Part shown: positions 17,917 through 27,600 of the stretch, piece after piece
How positions within the stretch are numbered: the first letter of the stretch is position 1
Layout of the letters: every line of letters begins with the position of its first letter
DNA from: Sphingomonas sp. PsM26
Lineage (GTDB): Bacteria > Pseudomonadota > Alphaproteobacteria > Sphingomonadales > Sphingomonadaceae
Assembly (NCBI GenBank): GCA_030433805.1
Contig: JARUXA010000007.1
Coordinates: forward strand, 151,232 to 215,231
Length of the DNA: 64,000 nucleotides
Direction of reading: 5' to 3'
The notes under the pieces: generated by a model
What the model was told of the DNA's origin: nothing
What the model saw: only the letters and a program-made list of their open reading frames with translations
Database searches by the model: none
Made by a program: the position numbers and the translations under genes

Positions 17917-20447
17917 GCCGGGATCTCCCTGGAGGCAAAGCGCCGGGCGAGTGCCCGGACTTCGGTGGCGGAGGCGCAGGCCAGCGCTTCCCGCGCGTGG
18001 TCGCGGCAGGCATCGAGCGAAACCTCGCGCACGCGCGCCTTGATCGTCGGCACGACGCCGGGGGCGGCGGACAATTCGGTGACGCCGAGCCCGAGCAGGA
18101 TCGGCACCGCGAGCGGGTCCGAGGCGAGGCTGCCGCAGACGCCGGTCCAACGACCGCGCATCGCACCGCCGCGGCAGGTCTGCTCGATCAGGCGGAGCAC
18201 CGCGGGATGCAGCCCGTCGAGCGCGCTTGCCACCGCCGGATTGGCGCGGTCCATCGCGAGCGTATATTGCGTCAGGTCGTTGGTGCCGATTGACAGGAAA
18301 TCCGCCTCGCGCGCGAGCGTGTCCGCAGTGACTGCGGCGGCGGGGGTCTCGACCATGATGCCAAGTTCGATCGCGGCGGAAATCCCAAGTTCGTCGCGCA
18401 GCCGGTCGAGCACGAGGCGGACGCTGCGGACTTCCTCGACGCGCGAGATCATCGGCAGCATGATGCGGCACTGGCCGATCGGCTTGACCGCGAGGATCGC
18501 GCGCAGCTGATCCTCGAGCAAGCCGGTGTGCGCCAGCCCGACGCGGATGCCGCGCAGCCCCAATGCGGGGTTTTCCTCGGCCGCCATCGCAAGATATGGT
18601 GCGGGTTTGTCTCCGCCGATATCGAGCAGCCGCACGATCAGCGGTCGGCCTTCGAGCGCATCGGCGATCGCCTGATACTCGTGATGCTGTTCGGCGACGG
18701 TCGGCGCAGTGTCGCGTTCGAGGAACAGGAATTCGGTGCGGAGCAGACCGCAACCCTCGGCGCCGTTGGCGACCGCGGGGCCGGCTTCGGCGGCGGCACC
18801 GAGATTGGCGAACACTTCGATCCGGGTGCCGTCCGCAGTGTGGCAGGCGATCGCGGCCTGCGACAAAGCATCGGCGCGTTTGCGTGCGGTGACAGCTTGT
18901 TCCACCTCCGCCTGCGCGAGCTGTTGCGTGTCGGGCGTAGGGAGGATCATCCCGTTGCTGGCGTCGAGCACGACGCGCGCGCCGTCGGGGATCGCCAGTG
19001 CGCCATCGCCGACCGCGACCAGCGTGGGCAAGGCCATCGACGCCGCGAGGATCGCGACATGCGACGTGGGACCACCGCGTGCGATGCACAGCCCTGCAAG
19101 ACCGTCGGCGATTGCGATCAGGTCGGACGGCAGCAGGTCGTCGGCGACCAGGATCGTCCCCGCGGGATAGGCATGCCGCTCGTTCGTTACTCCAATCAGC
19201 TTGGCCAGCAGGCGTCGTTCGAGATCGAGCAGATCCCCCGCGCGTTCGGCGAGGCGGGCGTTGCCGCCCGAGCGCAGCGCATCGGCTTGCGCGCGGATCG
19301 CGCTGCGCCACGCATAGGCCGCGCTTTCGCCGCGCGCGATCCCGGCCTCGGTCGCGGCGTGGAGGTCGGGGTCGTCGAGCAGCCCCTCGTGCGCGACGAG
19401 GATCTCGCGGGCAGCGCCCTTCTGGGTTGCGGATTGTTCGATGAGGTCGGCGCGGAGCGCGGCGCGTGCATCGGCGAACGCGGCCTGTTCGATCGCGATG
19501 CCACGGCCTTCGCGCGGGACGTCGATGTCGCTGTTGCGGTGATGCTGCACGGGTCCGACCGCAAGCCCGGGGGCCGCGGGGACACCGCGTAATGCGCCCG
19601 GCGGCAGGGGGGCGCTATCCGCCACGGCGGCGACGCGGGTGACGGGGGCGGGCGCTTCGGCGAGCCCGGTCGACAACAGCGTGACCAGCGCATCGACCGC
19701 GGCATCGGCATCGCCGCCGCGCGCGACAACCGCAATCTCATCGCCGAGCGCGATGCCCAGACCGAGCATGCCGGTAAGGCTGCGCGCGGAGGCGCTGCGT
19801 CCGTCCTTCTCGATCGAGAGGGCGGCGCGGGTTTCGCGGGCAAGTGCTGCAATCCGGGCGGCGGGACGAGCATGAATGCCGTGGGGCAGATCGATGCGAA
19901 GCGTACGTCGGACGATGGTGGAGTCGTCGTCCTGCCGCCCGAATTCGAGTTCCGGCTCTTGCGGCTGCTGCTTCTGCTGGGGCGGGGCCGTGCGGTGCAG
20001 GGTCATCAACGGGGCGCCGACGGTTATCGCGCCGGGGGGCGCGAACGCGGTGAGCGTGAAGCCCGTGGCATCGGTCAGCAGGATCGGCGTGACGACGGCG
20101 CGCGCCTCGCGCACGAGCAGATCGAGGTCGAAGCGGATCAGCGGATCGCCCGCGGCGACCTGGTCACCCACCGCGACCAGCGTGGTGAAACCCTTGCCGT
20201 CGAGCGCGACCGTATCGATCCCGAGATGGATCAGGATCTTCGCGCCGCTCTCCGTCTCGATCGTGACCGCGTGGCGTGTCGCCTGCAGGCCGACGATCCG
20301 CCCGGCGCAGGGGGCATGGAGCGTATCGCCGGTCGGGTCGATCGCGATCCCGTCGCCCATCATCCGACCTGCGAACACCGGATCGGGCACCGCCTCGAGC
20401 GGCGTAACCCAACCTTCTAGGGGTGCGGCCAGGATGATCGGCGCCAT
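17913..20447 (-). CDS. nagF: PTS fusion protein IIA(Glc-type)-HPr-Enzyme I
   Basis: An 844-residue soluble phosphotransfer protein carrying all general PTS steps in one chain. The IIA-Glc-like domain (about 1-150) has active His74 in ILIHLGIDT. HPr (about 180-265) has His192 in HGIHARPAARI. Enzyme I (about 290-835) has His463 in ARGGPTSHVAILA and the PEP-binding barrel with LLRTEFLFLERDTAPT and SIGTNDLTQY. A Gln/Pro-rich linker (PPQQKQQPQEPE) separates IIA from HPr. AAGGAGA lies just upstream of ATG 20447. It passes phosphate from PEP to the IIB of NagE, whose gene it overlaps by four bases. Having one dedicated fusion suggests the organism needs no separate ptsH/ptsI for this sugar (inference). 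Confidence 0.95.
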   Translation of the reverse strand: MAPIILAAPLEGWVTPLEAVPDPVFAGRMMGDGIAIDPTGDTLHAPCAGRIVGLQATRHAVTIETESGAKILIHLGIDTVALDGKGFTTLVAVGDQVAAGDPLIRFDLDLLVREARAVVTPILLTDATGFTLTAFAPPGAITVGAPLMTLHRTAPPQQKQQPQEPELEFGRQDDDSTIVRRTLRIDLPHGIHARPAARIAALARETRAALSIEKDGRSASARSLTGMLGLGIALGDEIAVVARGGDADAAVDALVTLLSTGLAEAPAPVTRVAAVADSAPLPPGALRGVPAAPGLAVGPVQHHRNSDIDVPREGRGIAIEQAAFADARAALRADLIEQSATQKGAAREILVAHEGLLDDPDLHAATEAGIARGESAAYAWRSAIRAQADALRSGGNARLAERAGDLLDLERRLLAKLIGVTNERHAYPAGTILVADDLLPSDLIAIADGLAGLCIARGGPTSHVAILAASMALPTLVAVGDGALAIPDGARVVLDASNGMILPTPDTQQLAQAEVEQAVTARKRADALSQAAIACHTADGTRIEVFANLGAAAEAGPAVANGAEGCGLLRTEFLFLERDTAPTVAEQHHEYQAIADALEGRPLIVRLLDIGGDKPAPYLAMAAEENPALGLRGIRVGLAHTGLLEDQLRAILAVKPIGQCRIMLPMISRVEEVRSVRLVLDRLRDELGISAAIELGIMVETPAAAVTADTLAREADFLSIGTNDLTQYTLAMDRANPAVASALDGLHPAVLRLIEQTCRGGAMRGRWTGVCGSLASDPLAVPILLGLGVTELSAAPGVVPTIKARVREVSLDACRDHAREALACASATEVRALARRFASREIPA

Positions 20448-20487
20448 GATGTCTCCTTAATAGGGGTGGGTAGGGGCGGTCGTGCGT

Positions 20488-21645
20488 TCAGGCCGGACTG
20501 GCGTCGTGCCGCGTGCCTTCGCTTCGGGTGCCACCGATCGTCGTGGATACCGGGTGGAAGTCCGCGTCCAGCACGACCCAATCCGCGCGTTGCCCGACGG
20601 CGAGACTGCCGTGCGTTTGCGACAGGCCAAGGAAGGCAGCCGGATTGGTCGCCGCCATTGCCGCCGCTTGCTCCGGCGCAACGCCGAGCTGTGCGACCGT
20701 GTTGCGGACCGCACGCGCCATGTCGAGATCGGAGCCTGCCAGCGTCCCGTCGGTGCCGACGCATCGACCGCCCTCGACGAGGATCTGACGGCCCTGGAGC
20801 ACGAAATCCTTCACCGCCGCGTTCACGCATGGCATCGCATCCGACACCAGCATCATCCGGTCGAGCGGACGTGCGCGCAGTGCGACCCGCAGCACCGCAT
20901 CGTCGACATGGAACCCGTCGACGATCAGCCCGCAATAGACGTGCTGGTCGTCGAGCGCCGCGCCGACCACGCCGGGCGCGCGGTGCACCAGCGGCGACAT
21001 CGCGTTGAACAGATGCGTGACGCCGGTGATCCCGGCGGCGAAGCCGTCGCGCGCCTGCGCATAGGTCGCGTCGCTATGCCCGAGGCTGACCAGCACGCCC
21101 GCGCGTGCGAGCGCCGCGATCCGGTCGAGCGCGGCGACTTCGGGGGCGAGCGTCACCATCACGCAGCCGCGGCGCGGCTTGAGCAGCACCTCCATCAGCC
21201 CGTCGTCGAGCGTTCCGAAATGCCTGGGGTCGTGGATGCCCTTGCGCGCGACGTTGATGACCGGCCCTTCGATATGCGCGCCGACCACGCCGGGCACGCC
21301 CGCCGCGATCGCGGCATCGGTGGCATCGAGCGCGCGGGCGATCGCATCGGTCGAATCGCTGATCAGCGTGGGGAGATAGCTGGTCGTGCCATAGGGACGA
21401 TGCGCGTCGCCGATCGCGGCGATGCCCTCGACGCTCAGTTCATCGTTGAACAACACGCCGCCGCCGCCGTTGACCTGCGTGTCGACGAACCCCGGCATCA
21501 GCCAGCCGCCGTCGAGATCGACCGGATTCGCGGCGGCGCGACCGTCGAGCGAAACGATGCCGCCGTTCTCGACGTCGATCGTCACCGCCGGCTGCACGCC
21601 GTGCGCGGTGACGATATGGCCGTTCACGAAGCTGAGCGAAGTCAT
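20488..21645 (-). CDS. nagA: N-acetylglucosamine-6-phosphate deacetylase
   Basis: A 385-residue cytoplasmic amidohydrolase converting GlcNAc-6-P to GlcN-6-P and acetate. Landmarks in order are DGGWLMPGFVDTQVNGGGG (about 45), GAHIEGPVIN with the metal-ligand Glu (about 124), VSLGHSDAT (His ligand), THLFNAMSPLVHRAPGV (His ligand and phosphate-binding region) and LVSDAMP, whose Asp is the catalytic base. ATG 21645 overlaps the stop of nagB-II (ATGA), and nagF follows 40 bases downstream, giving one operon nagB-II, nagA, nagF, nagE. Length and motifs are normal for the family. Confidence 0.96.
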   Translation of the reverse strand: MTSLSFVNGHIVTAHGVQPAVTIDVENGGIVSLDGRAAANPVDLDGGWLMPGFVDTQVNGGGGVLFNDELSVEGIAAIGDAHRPYGTTSYLPTLISDSTDAIARALDATDAAIAAGVPGVVGAHIEGPVINVARKGIHDPRHFGTLDDGLMEVLLKPRRGCVMVTLAPEVAALDRIAALARAGVLVSLGHSDATYAQARDGFAAGITGVTHLFNAMSPLVHRAPGVVGAALDDQHVYCGLIVDGFHVDDAVLRVALRARPLDRMMLVSDAMPCVNAAVKDFVLQGRQILVEGGRCVGTDGTLAGSDLDMARAVRNTVAQLGVAPEQAAAMAATNPAAFLGLSQTHGSLAVGQRADWVVLDADFHPVSTTIGGTRSEGTRHDASPA

Positions 21646-22706
21646 AATGTGCGGGTTACCTTGCTGAGGTGGCTCGGTGCGTCGGGATCGTAGCCACGCG
21701 CCCGCGATAGGGCATCCGCCATGCGGTAGAAACTCTGGATCATCAGGATCGGCTCGATCGCGGGATCCGCCTTCGCCGCGGGGACCGCAGCGGCGGAAGC
21801 GGTCGCGCCGTCAGCCGCTGCATCGGCGAGGCAGACGTGGGCACCGCGCCCGGCGAATTCCGCGGCGACCGCACGCACGTCATCGCCGACAGTGTCGGAG
21901 GTTGCGAAGGCGATGATCGGGAAGCCTTCACCGACGATCGCCATCGGGCCGTGCCGGACTTCCGCCGAACTGAACGCCTCGGCATGGAGCCCACAGGTTT
22001 CCTTGAGCTTGAGCGCGGCCTCCTGCGCCACGGCGAGACCGAGCCCGCGACCGATGACGAACAGGTTGTTTGCGTTCTGCAACGCGGTACCGACCGGCTG
22101 CCAGTCGAACGCCCAGGAACGGCGGAGCAATGCGGGCAGGGCCGCGACCGCGGTGCCGAGCGATTCGTCCTGCGACCATTCCGCCACCAGCGCGGCGATG
22201 GCGGCGAGCGACGTGATGTAGGACTTGGTTGCGGCGACCGAGCGTTCGACGCCGGCCGAAAGCGCGATCAGCGTGTCCGCCATCTCGGCGAGCGGGGATG
22301 TGGTGTCGTTGACGATCGCGACGACATGCGCGCCTGCCGTCTTCTGCGCGGTCACCGTGGCAAGCAGGTCGGGGCTGCGGCCGCTTTGCGAGATCGCGAT
22401 GCACAGCGCGTTGCCGGGCGCGACGGGCGCGGCATAGACCGAGGCAACCGACGGCGCGGCGGACGCGACCAGGATGCCGATCCGCGTTTCGATCAGATAT
22501 TTGGCATAGGTCGCCGCATGATCGGACGAGCCGCGGGCGCAGGTGACGACGACCGAGGGTGGCGCCGCCCGCAGCGTCTCGCCAAGCTGCACGAACGCCG
22601 CAGCATTCGCCGCGAGCATGCGCTCGACCGCGGCATTCGCCTCTGCCGCCTCCTGAAACATCAGCGTTGTTTTATCTGGATTGGTGTCGTGCATTGGCCC
22701 GTCCAT
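21642..22706 (-). CDS. nagB-II: SIS-domain glucosamine-6-phosphate deaminase (NagB-II type)
   Basis: A 354-residue protein with two SIS (sugar isomerase) domains, about 40-180 and 200-345. It resembles the isomerase half of GlmS without the glutaminase domain, the NagB-II deaminase family that substitutes for classical NagB in alphaproteobacteria and Shewanella. Motifs are CARGSSDHAATYAKYLIE, ISQSGRSPDLL, RSVAATKSYITSLAA and SSAEVRHGPMAI. It would convert GlcN-6-P to fructose-6-P plus ammonia, the last step of the pathway. The start may be ATG 22706 or ATG 22694 four codons later; neither has a strong ribosome site. It is first in its operon, behind the promoter at 22720-22748. Confidence 0.9.
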   Translation of the reverse strand: MDGPMHDTNPDKTTLMFQEAAEANAAVERMLAANAAAFVQLGETLRAAPPSVVVTCARGSSDHAATYAKYLIETRIGILVASAAPSVASVYAAPVAPGNALCIAISQSGRSPDLLATVTAQKTAGAHVVAIVNDTTSPLAEMADTLIALSAGVERSVAATKSYITSLAAIAALVAEWSQDESLGTAVAALPALLRRSWAFDWQPVGTALQNANNLFVIGRGLGLAVAQEAALKLKETCGLHAEAFSSAEVRHGPMAIVGEGFPIIAFATSDTVGDDVRAVAAEFAGRGAHVCLADAAADGATASAAAVPAAKADPAIEPILMIQSFYRMADALSRARGYDPDAPSHLSKVTRTL

Positions 22707-22719
22707 TCAATATCCGACC

Positions 22720-22748
22720 GTTCTAGGTCACATATTGGTACTACTCAA
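22720..22748 (-). promoter_or_regulatory. Promoter with embedded NagR-like site for nagB-II-nagA-nagF-nagE
   Basis: On the minus strand TTGAGT (22748-22743) and TAGAAC (22725-22720) are separated by 17 bases, a good -35/-10 pair ending 14 bases before ATG 22706. The spacer contains TACCAATAT, the same core as upstream of GH20. A repressor bound there would block polymerase. The promoter overlaps the last codons of cutC, so the PTS operon can be expressed apart from the upstream aga-cutC genes. Confidence 0.55.
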
Positions 22749-23476
22749 GCGGTCAAATGGGTGATGCGCGCCAGGTCGTTCACGCGGATCGGATCGGTCA
22801 TCCCGGCGTCTGGCCCGACGAACCCGAAGCGCCGCTCGGGCGACGCTTCGTCCACGGGGCGAACGCTTCGGCACGAGGCATGAAGCTCGCGGACCCCGGT
22901 GGCGAGGATATCGGGGGCCGTCGCCGCATTGACCCCGCTCCCGGCCAGGATAATGATCCGGCCGTCGGCACGGGCATGGAGCATCGCGAGCGTCGCCGCG
23001 CCATCGATCGCGCGCGGCATGCAGCCCGATGTCAGGATCCGGTCGAACCCGAGCGCGATGCTCGCCTCGAGCGCGTCGATCGGATTGGGGACCAGATCGA
23101 AGGCGCGATGCAGGGTGAGCGACAAGGGTTTCCCACGCGCATCGCCGAGGGTGCGTGCAAGCGCGATCCAGCGCGCGAGCAGTGCCATGTCGAGCGTGCG
23201 GCGCTCGGTGCTTGCGCCGATCACCACGCCGGCGAGCCCCGCTTCGGCTGCGGTTCGGATATCGTCCGCGATCAGCGCCTGTTCGGCCGCATTATAGACG
23301 AACCCTCCCGCACTCGGCCGGGCGAGCAGGTGTACCGGAAGCGGTGCGGCGGCGGCGGCACGTACCAGCGACGCGGGCGGGGTCAGCCCGCCGACCGACA
23401 GCGCCGCGCACAGTTCGATCCGGTCCGCACCGCCCTCGACCGCAGCGTGCAACCCGGCGACGGATTCGACGCACAC
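22745..23476 (-). CDS. cutC: CutC family protein, probably part of N-glycan catabolism
   Basis: A member of the CutC family (TIM barrel), called copper homeostasis protein from early E. coli work. Conserved segments are CVESVAGLHAAVEGGADRIE, LCAALSVGGLTPP, TLHRAFDLVPNP and ILTSGCMPRAIDGAATL. The best formal start is GTG 23476. However, the family normally begins a few residues earlier (Leu-Glu-Val-Cys-Val-Glu), and those codons are present in frame just upstream. The real start may therefore be an unusual codon near 23525 overlapping the aga stop. It lies between glycosylasparaginase and nagB-II, all in one direction, which suggests a carbohydrate role rather than copper handling. Its biochemical function is not established. 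Confidence 0.8.
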   Translation of the reverse strand: MCVESVAGLHAAVEGGADRIELCAALSVGGLTPPASLVRAAAAAPLPVHLLARPSAGGFVYNAAEQALIADDIRTAAEAGLAGVVIGASTERRTLDMALLARWIALARTLGDARGKPLSLTLHRAFDLVPNPIDALEASIALGFDRILTSGCMPRAIDGAATLAMLHARADGRIIILAGSGVNAATAPDILATGVRELHASCRSVRPVDEASPERRFGFVGPDAGMTDPIRVNDLARITHLTA

Positions 23477-23520
23477 CTCGAGCGCGGCACCGGCGCGCCG
23501 CGTAAAGTCGGCGGGGGCGC

Positions 23521-24528
23521 TCAGGCCTTGAATAGTGATGCTCCCTTGTGGACCACGGTGCGCCCCGCCGTGTCGGTCACTGCATAGGTGAAGCCCGGTA
23601 ACAGGCAGAACGCGCCGATGTTGCCGCGCGCATCGAGCGCGAGGAAGCCGACCTGGACGCCGCGGATCTTGTCCCCGCGCAAATGCGCGATGTGCCGCAC
23701 CGCTTCTTCGCAGGCGGCTTGCGGCGACTTGCCAGCGTGCATCGACGCGACGACGCGCGCTGTCCCTGCGATCCGCGTCACTTCCTCGCCGAGGCCGGTG
23801 GAGGTGGCGCCACCGACGCCTGCCTCGACATACAGGCCGCTGCCGACCTGCGGGGAGTCGCCGACGCGACCGCGCATCTTGAACGCCATGCCCGACGTCG
23901 TGCAGGCCCCCGCGAGCCGTCCGCTGCGATCGCGTGCGAGCAAACCGATCGTATCATGGTCGAGCGCACCGCCCGGCGTCCGCGTGATGCGGTTCTCGCT
24001 ATTGGCTTGCGGGCTATAGTTCGCGGTCTTGAGCCAGTCGCGCCACGCCTTTTCGGCTTCCGGGGTCAGCAGCGATTGTTGCGGGAACCCCTCGGCCTGG
24101 GCGAACCGCGTCGCGCCTTCGCCGACCAGCAGCGTGTGCGGGGTCTTTTCCATCACGCGCCGCGCGACTGAAATCGCGTGCATCGTGTTTTCGAGTGCTG
24201 CGACCGCACCGACGTTGCCGGCGTCGTCCATGATCACCGCATCGAGCGTCACGTGACCATCGCGATCGGGATAACCACTATAGCCGACCGAATGGTTGTT
24301 GGGGTCCGCCTCGGGGACCATCGCACCCGCCTCGACCGCATCGAGCAACGATCCGCCCTTGGCGAGTCTGGCGAAGGCGGCGTCGTTGGCCGCTGCGCCG
24401 AAATCCCAGGTCGACAGGATCAGCGCGTCCCCGGACGTCGCGGGCGTTGCGGCTGCAAGTCCCTTGGTCGCGACCAGCGCGCCGATCGCGCCGGTCGTCG
24501 CGGTGAGCAAGGTACGTCGACTTGTCAT
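23521..24528 (-). CDS. Glycosylasparaginase (N4-(beta-N-acetylglucosaminyl)-L-asparaginase)
   Basis: A 335-residue N-terminal-nucleophile hydrolase predicted to cleave GlcNAc-Asn, the protein-sugar bond left after exo-glycosidases trim an N-glycan. The autoprocessing site is GALDHDTIGLL; cleavage before Thr193 would free the catalytic threonine. GRVGDSP and AGVGGATSTGLGEE downstream match the ligand-binding parts of human aspartylglucosaminidase, and HTLLVGEGATRFAQ matches its alpha subunit. These features separate it from plain isoaspartyl peptidases. Start ATG 24528 follows GGGGGA and begins a Tat signal (M-T-S-R-R-T-L-L-T-A-T-T-G-A-I-G), placing it in the periplasm. It is first in the leftward aga-cutC unit and divergent from the TonB receptor. 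Confidence 0.92.
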   Translation of the reverse strand: MTSRRTLLTATTGAIGALVATKGLAAATPATSGDALILSTWDFGAAANDAAFARLAKGGSLLDAVEAGAMVPEADPNNHSVGYSGYPDRDGHVTLDAVIMDDAGNVGAVAALENTMHAISVARRVMEKTPHTLLVGEGATRFAQAEGFPQQSLLTPEAEKAWRDWLKTANYSPQANSENRITRTPGGALDHDTIGLLARDRSGRLAGACTTSGMAFKMRGRVGDSPQVGSGLYVEAGVGGATSTGLGEEVTRIAGTARVVASMHAGKSPQAACEEAVRHIAHLRGDKIRGVQVGFLALDARGNIGAFCLLPGFTYAVTDTAGRTVVHKGASLFKA

Positions 24529-24541
24529 GGATTCCCCCGGT

Positions 24542-24555
24542 ACCATTCGAATGGT
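24542..24555. promoter_or_regulatory. Perfect 14-bp palindrome ACCATTCGAATGGT, repressor operator
   Basis: ACCATTCGAATGGT is identical to its reverse complement. It lies just downstream of the predicted -10 of the glycosylasparaginase promoter and 13 bases before its ATG, a classic repressor position. With the preceding GT it reads GTACCATT, similar to the TACCAAT half-site near GH20, nagR and nagB-II. It may also influence the divergent TonB receptor gene. Confidence 0.6.
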
Positions 24556-24556
24556 G

Positions 24557-24586
24557 TAATCATGCCACACTGTAACGAAATGTCAA
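24557..24586 (-). promoter_or_regulatory. Sigma-70-like promoter of glycosylasparaginase
   Basis: On the minus strand a consensus TTGACA (24586-24581) is followed after 16-18 bases by CATGAT/TGATTA as a possible -10. The -35 match is perfect, unusual in such GC-rich DNA. The 14-bp palindrome follows immediately downstream. Confidence 0.5.
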
Positions 24587-24698
24587 AAAAAGGATGGTAG
24601 CGGTATCGTAAAGGTATTGACCAAATTCACGATTGGACGGAACCTTTAGTGGGGATCCGGTCTCGCAGGGGCGAGGCGGTCTGATTTGGGGGAAATCT

Positions 24699-27600
24699 AT
24701 GTCGTTTCGTTATGCCGTTTCGCTGACTGCCATGAGTGCCGCCCTTGGGTGTGCTGCTCCGGCCCGGGCACAGCAAGTCGACCCTGCCGTGGGTACCGCA
24801 ACAACCGCTGCGCCTGAGCCTGCGACGGATCCCGACGTCTCGACCGCCACCAAGGCAAATGTCGTTTCCGGTCAGCCTGTTTTGACCGTGGGCGATGGCG
24901 ACATCATGGTGACCGGCACGCGGATCACGCGCCCGAACATCGCCTCCGCCGCGCCGATCACCTCGGTGACCGCGCAGGACATCAAGGCGCAGTCGCCGAC
25001 CAATATCGAGGAAGTGCTCAACCGCCTCCCGCAGATCGCGCCGGACAGCCAGCAGAATTACCAGGATTCGGACGGTCGCCAGCGGATCAAGCTGCGCAGC
25101 CTTGGCTTCGAGCGCACGCTGGTGCTGATCGACGGCAAGCGCCTCGGCACGCAAAATGGACAGGATGCTGGTATCGTTCCGGTATCGCTGATCGAACGGG
25201 TCGACGTGCTGACCGGTGGTGCCTCGTCGGTGTACGGGTCCGATGCCGTTGCGGGTGTCGTCAACTTCGTGATCAAGCCCGACTTCAAGGGCGTGCGGAT
25301 CGACGGCAACTATAATTTCTACAACCACCAGAACCGCGCCAACGTCGTCACGCAGACGGCGCAGGCCAACGGCTTCCCGATCAACACCGGGCTGGTCAAT
25401 GACGGCGGTCGCGCGGACATCACGCTGACCGCGGGCACGTCGCTGTTCGACGACCGGTTCAAGGTGTCGGGCTTCGTCAACTACAAGCATGCCGATCTGG
25501 TCGAATATGCCTCGCGCTCGACCTCGGCGTGCCAGTTGCTCCAGAGCGAGAAGGACGGGCCGCTCAGCTGCACGCTCTCGACCTATTCGCCCAGCGGGTA
25601 CATCGCGCCGCAGTCCGGCGTGAATAGCGGCAAGGGCTTCGTCAACAACCCGGCGGGCGGTCGTACGTTCGTTCCCTATGGCGTCGGTGCTGGCAATGCC
25701 GCCAACCCGTATGACGGCTATTCCTATCAGCGCGCGTTCGAGCGCGTGAATGCGGGCGGGTTCACCTCATTCAAGATTTCGCCCGAAGTCGAGCTTTACG
25801 GCTCGGCGCTGTGGTTCCGCGACAAGTCGACCAACCGCGTGCCGACCCGCGTCTTCGCGTTCAGCAATTACGGCTCCACGCCCTATCAGGTGAATTGCAA
25901 CAACCCGTTCCTGTCGGCATCGCAGGCGACCGCGATCTGCGGTGCGGCGGCTGGCACCGGCGCAACCGCGCCGATCGACGTTCGCTATCGCTTCGACAAC
26001 GCGCCGTATCTGCTCGATACCTACATCAACACCGGCATCCGGGCGACCGGCGGTGTCCGCGGCAAGATCGGCGAAGCGTGGACCTATGACGTCGGCGGCG
26101 TCTATGCGCGCAACCAGCAGGACTGGATGCCCGCAACGCTGCCGAACTTCGGCCGGATCAACAATGCGCTCAACGTCGTCAACGTCAACGGGACGCCGAC
26201 CTGCACTGCGACCGTCAACGGCACCGATCCCGCATGCGTTCCGTTCGATGCGTTCAGCGCCGGGAACAGCAACCAGTCGCTGGTCGACTACATCTACGGC
26301 GGGGTCGATCCCGAGAAGCAGCGGACCGTCGGCATCCTGTACGACCTGCAGGCGAACGTGACGGGTGACCTCGGCAAATACGGCATCGCGTCGCCGTTCG
26401 CCGAGGACGGCCTCGCCTTCGCAGCGGGGGTCGAATATCGCGAAGACCGGCAGTTCTCGGTCGCCAATGCCGCGTTCCGCGCGGATTACGGCGGGACCGA
26501 TTCCGATCGCAACCAGCATGTCTGGGAAGGCAACGTCGAGGTCCAGGCCCCGCTCGTCCAGCACAAGCCGTTCGCCGAGCTCATCCAGGTCAACGGCGGC
26601 CTGCGTTTGTCCAAGTACAACATCAACCCGGACACGTTCACGACGTGGAAGGGCGAGGGGCTGTACTCGCCGGTGCGCGACATCGTTCTGCGCGCATCGT
26701 TCAACAAGGCGCAGCGTGCGCCGACCGTGGTCGAGGCGTTCCAGGCGAGCAACATCAGCTATTCGCGCCAGGGCGGATCGCAGAACGACTTCTGCGCGCC
26801 GGTCGCACGGCAGGTTTCCGATCCCAACAATCCAGGGCGCACGATCACCACGACCGCGCCGCTTGCTTCACGTGAAGTGTGTCGCGCGACGGGTCTGAGC
26901 GATGCGCAATATGGCAGCGCGTTGCTGCTGTGCCCGGACAGCCAGTGCACGGTGCGCTCGGGCGGGTTCACCGCGGACCCCGAGACCGCTTACACCCAGA
27001 CCTACGGGATCATCCTGAAGCCACGCTTCGTGAAGGGGCTGGTCTTCTCGGTCGATCGGTATCGGATCAAGATCAACAACTCGCTCGGCTATAATGACGA
27101 CAGTTATTATACCGATGGCTGCCTGCGCTCGAACGGCGACCCGTTCTTCTGCTCGGGGATCGTCCGCGCCGCCAACGGCACGCTGTATGCGCCGCTCAAC
27201 TCGAACGCGACGAGCGGGTTCATCCGCGCGGGCACGACCAACTATTACACGTCGATCGCGCGCGGTTGGGACTTCCAGTCGCAATATGCGCTTGGCCTCG
27301 GCACCGTCGGGCGGCTGGATTTCAGCTTCAACGGCTCGCTGACGACCTTTGCCGGTGGTCAGGATTCGCCGGTCCAGCCGCAGCGTAATTGCGCCGGGTA
27401 TTTCGGCAACGGGTGCGGGCAGTTGCTGCCCGAGTGGAGCCATACGCTGCGCACCACGTATGTGACGCGTAACCAGCTGTTCAACGCATCGTTCAACTGG
27501 CGCTACGTGGGTTCGCTGACCAATGCGAACAATTCGGGGGATGCCGCGATCGGCGGTACGCCGGATCGTGCGCAGACGACGTTCGCGCGGATCGCGCCGG

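Noticed and set aside
22745..23476. Annotation of CutC as a copper homeostasis protein
   Set aside because: No copper genes nearby, and context is amino-sugar metabolism; the name is kept only as a family label.
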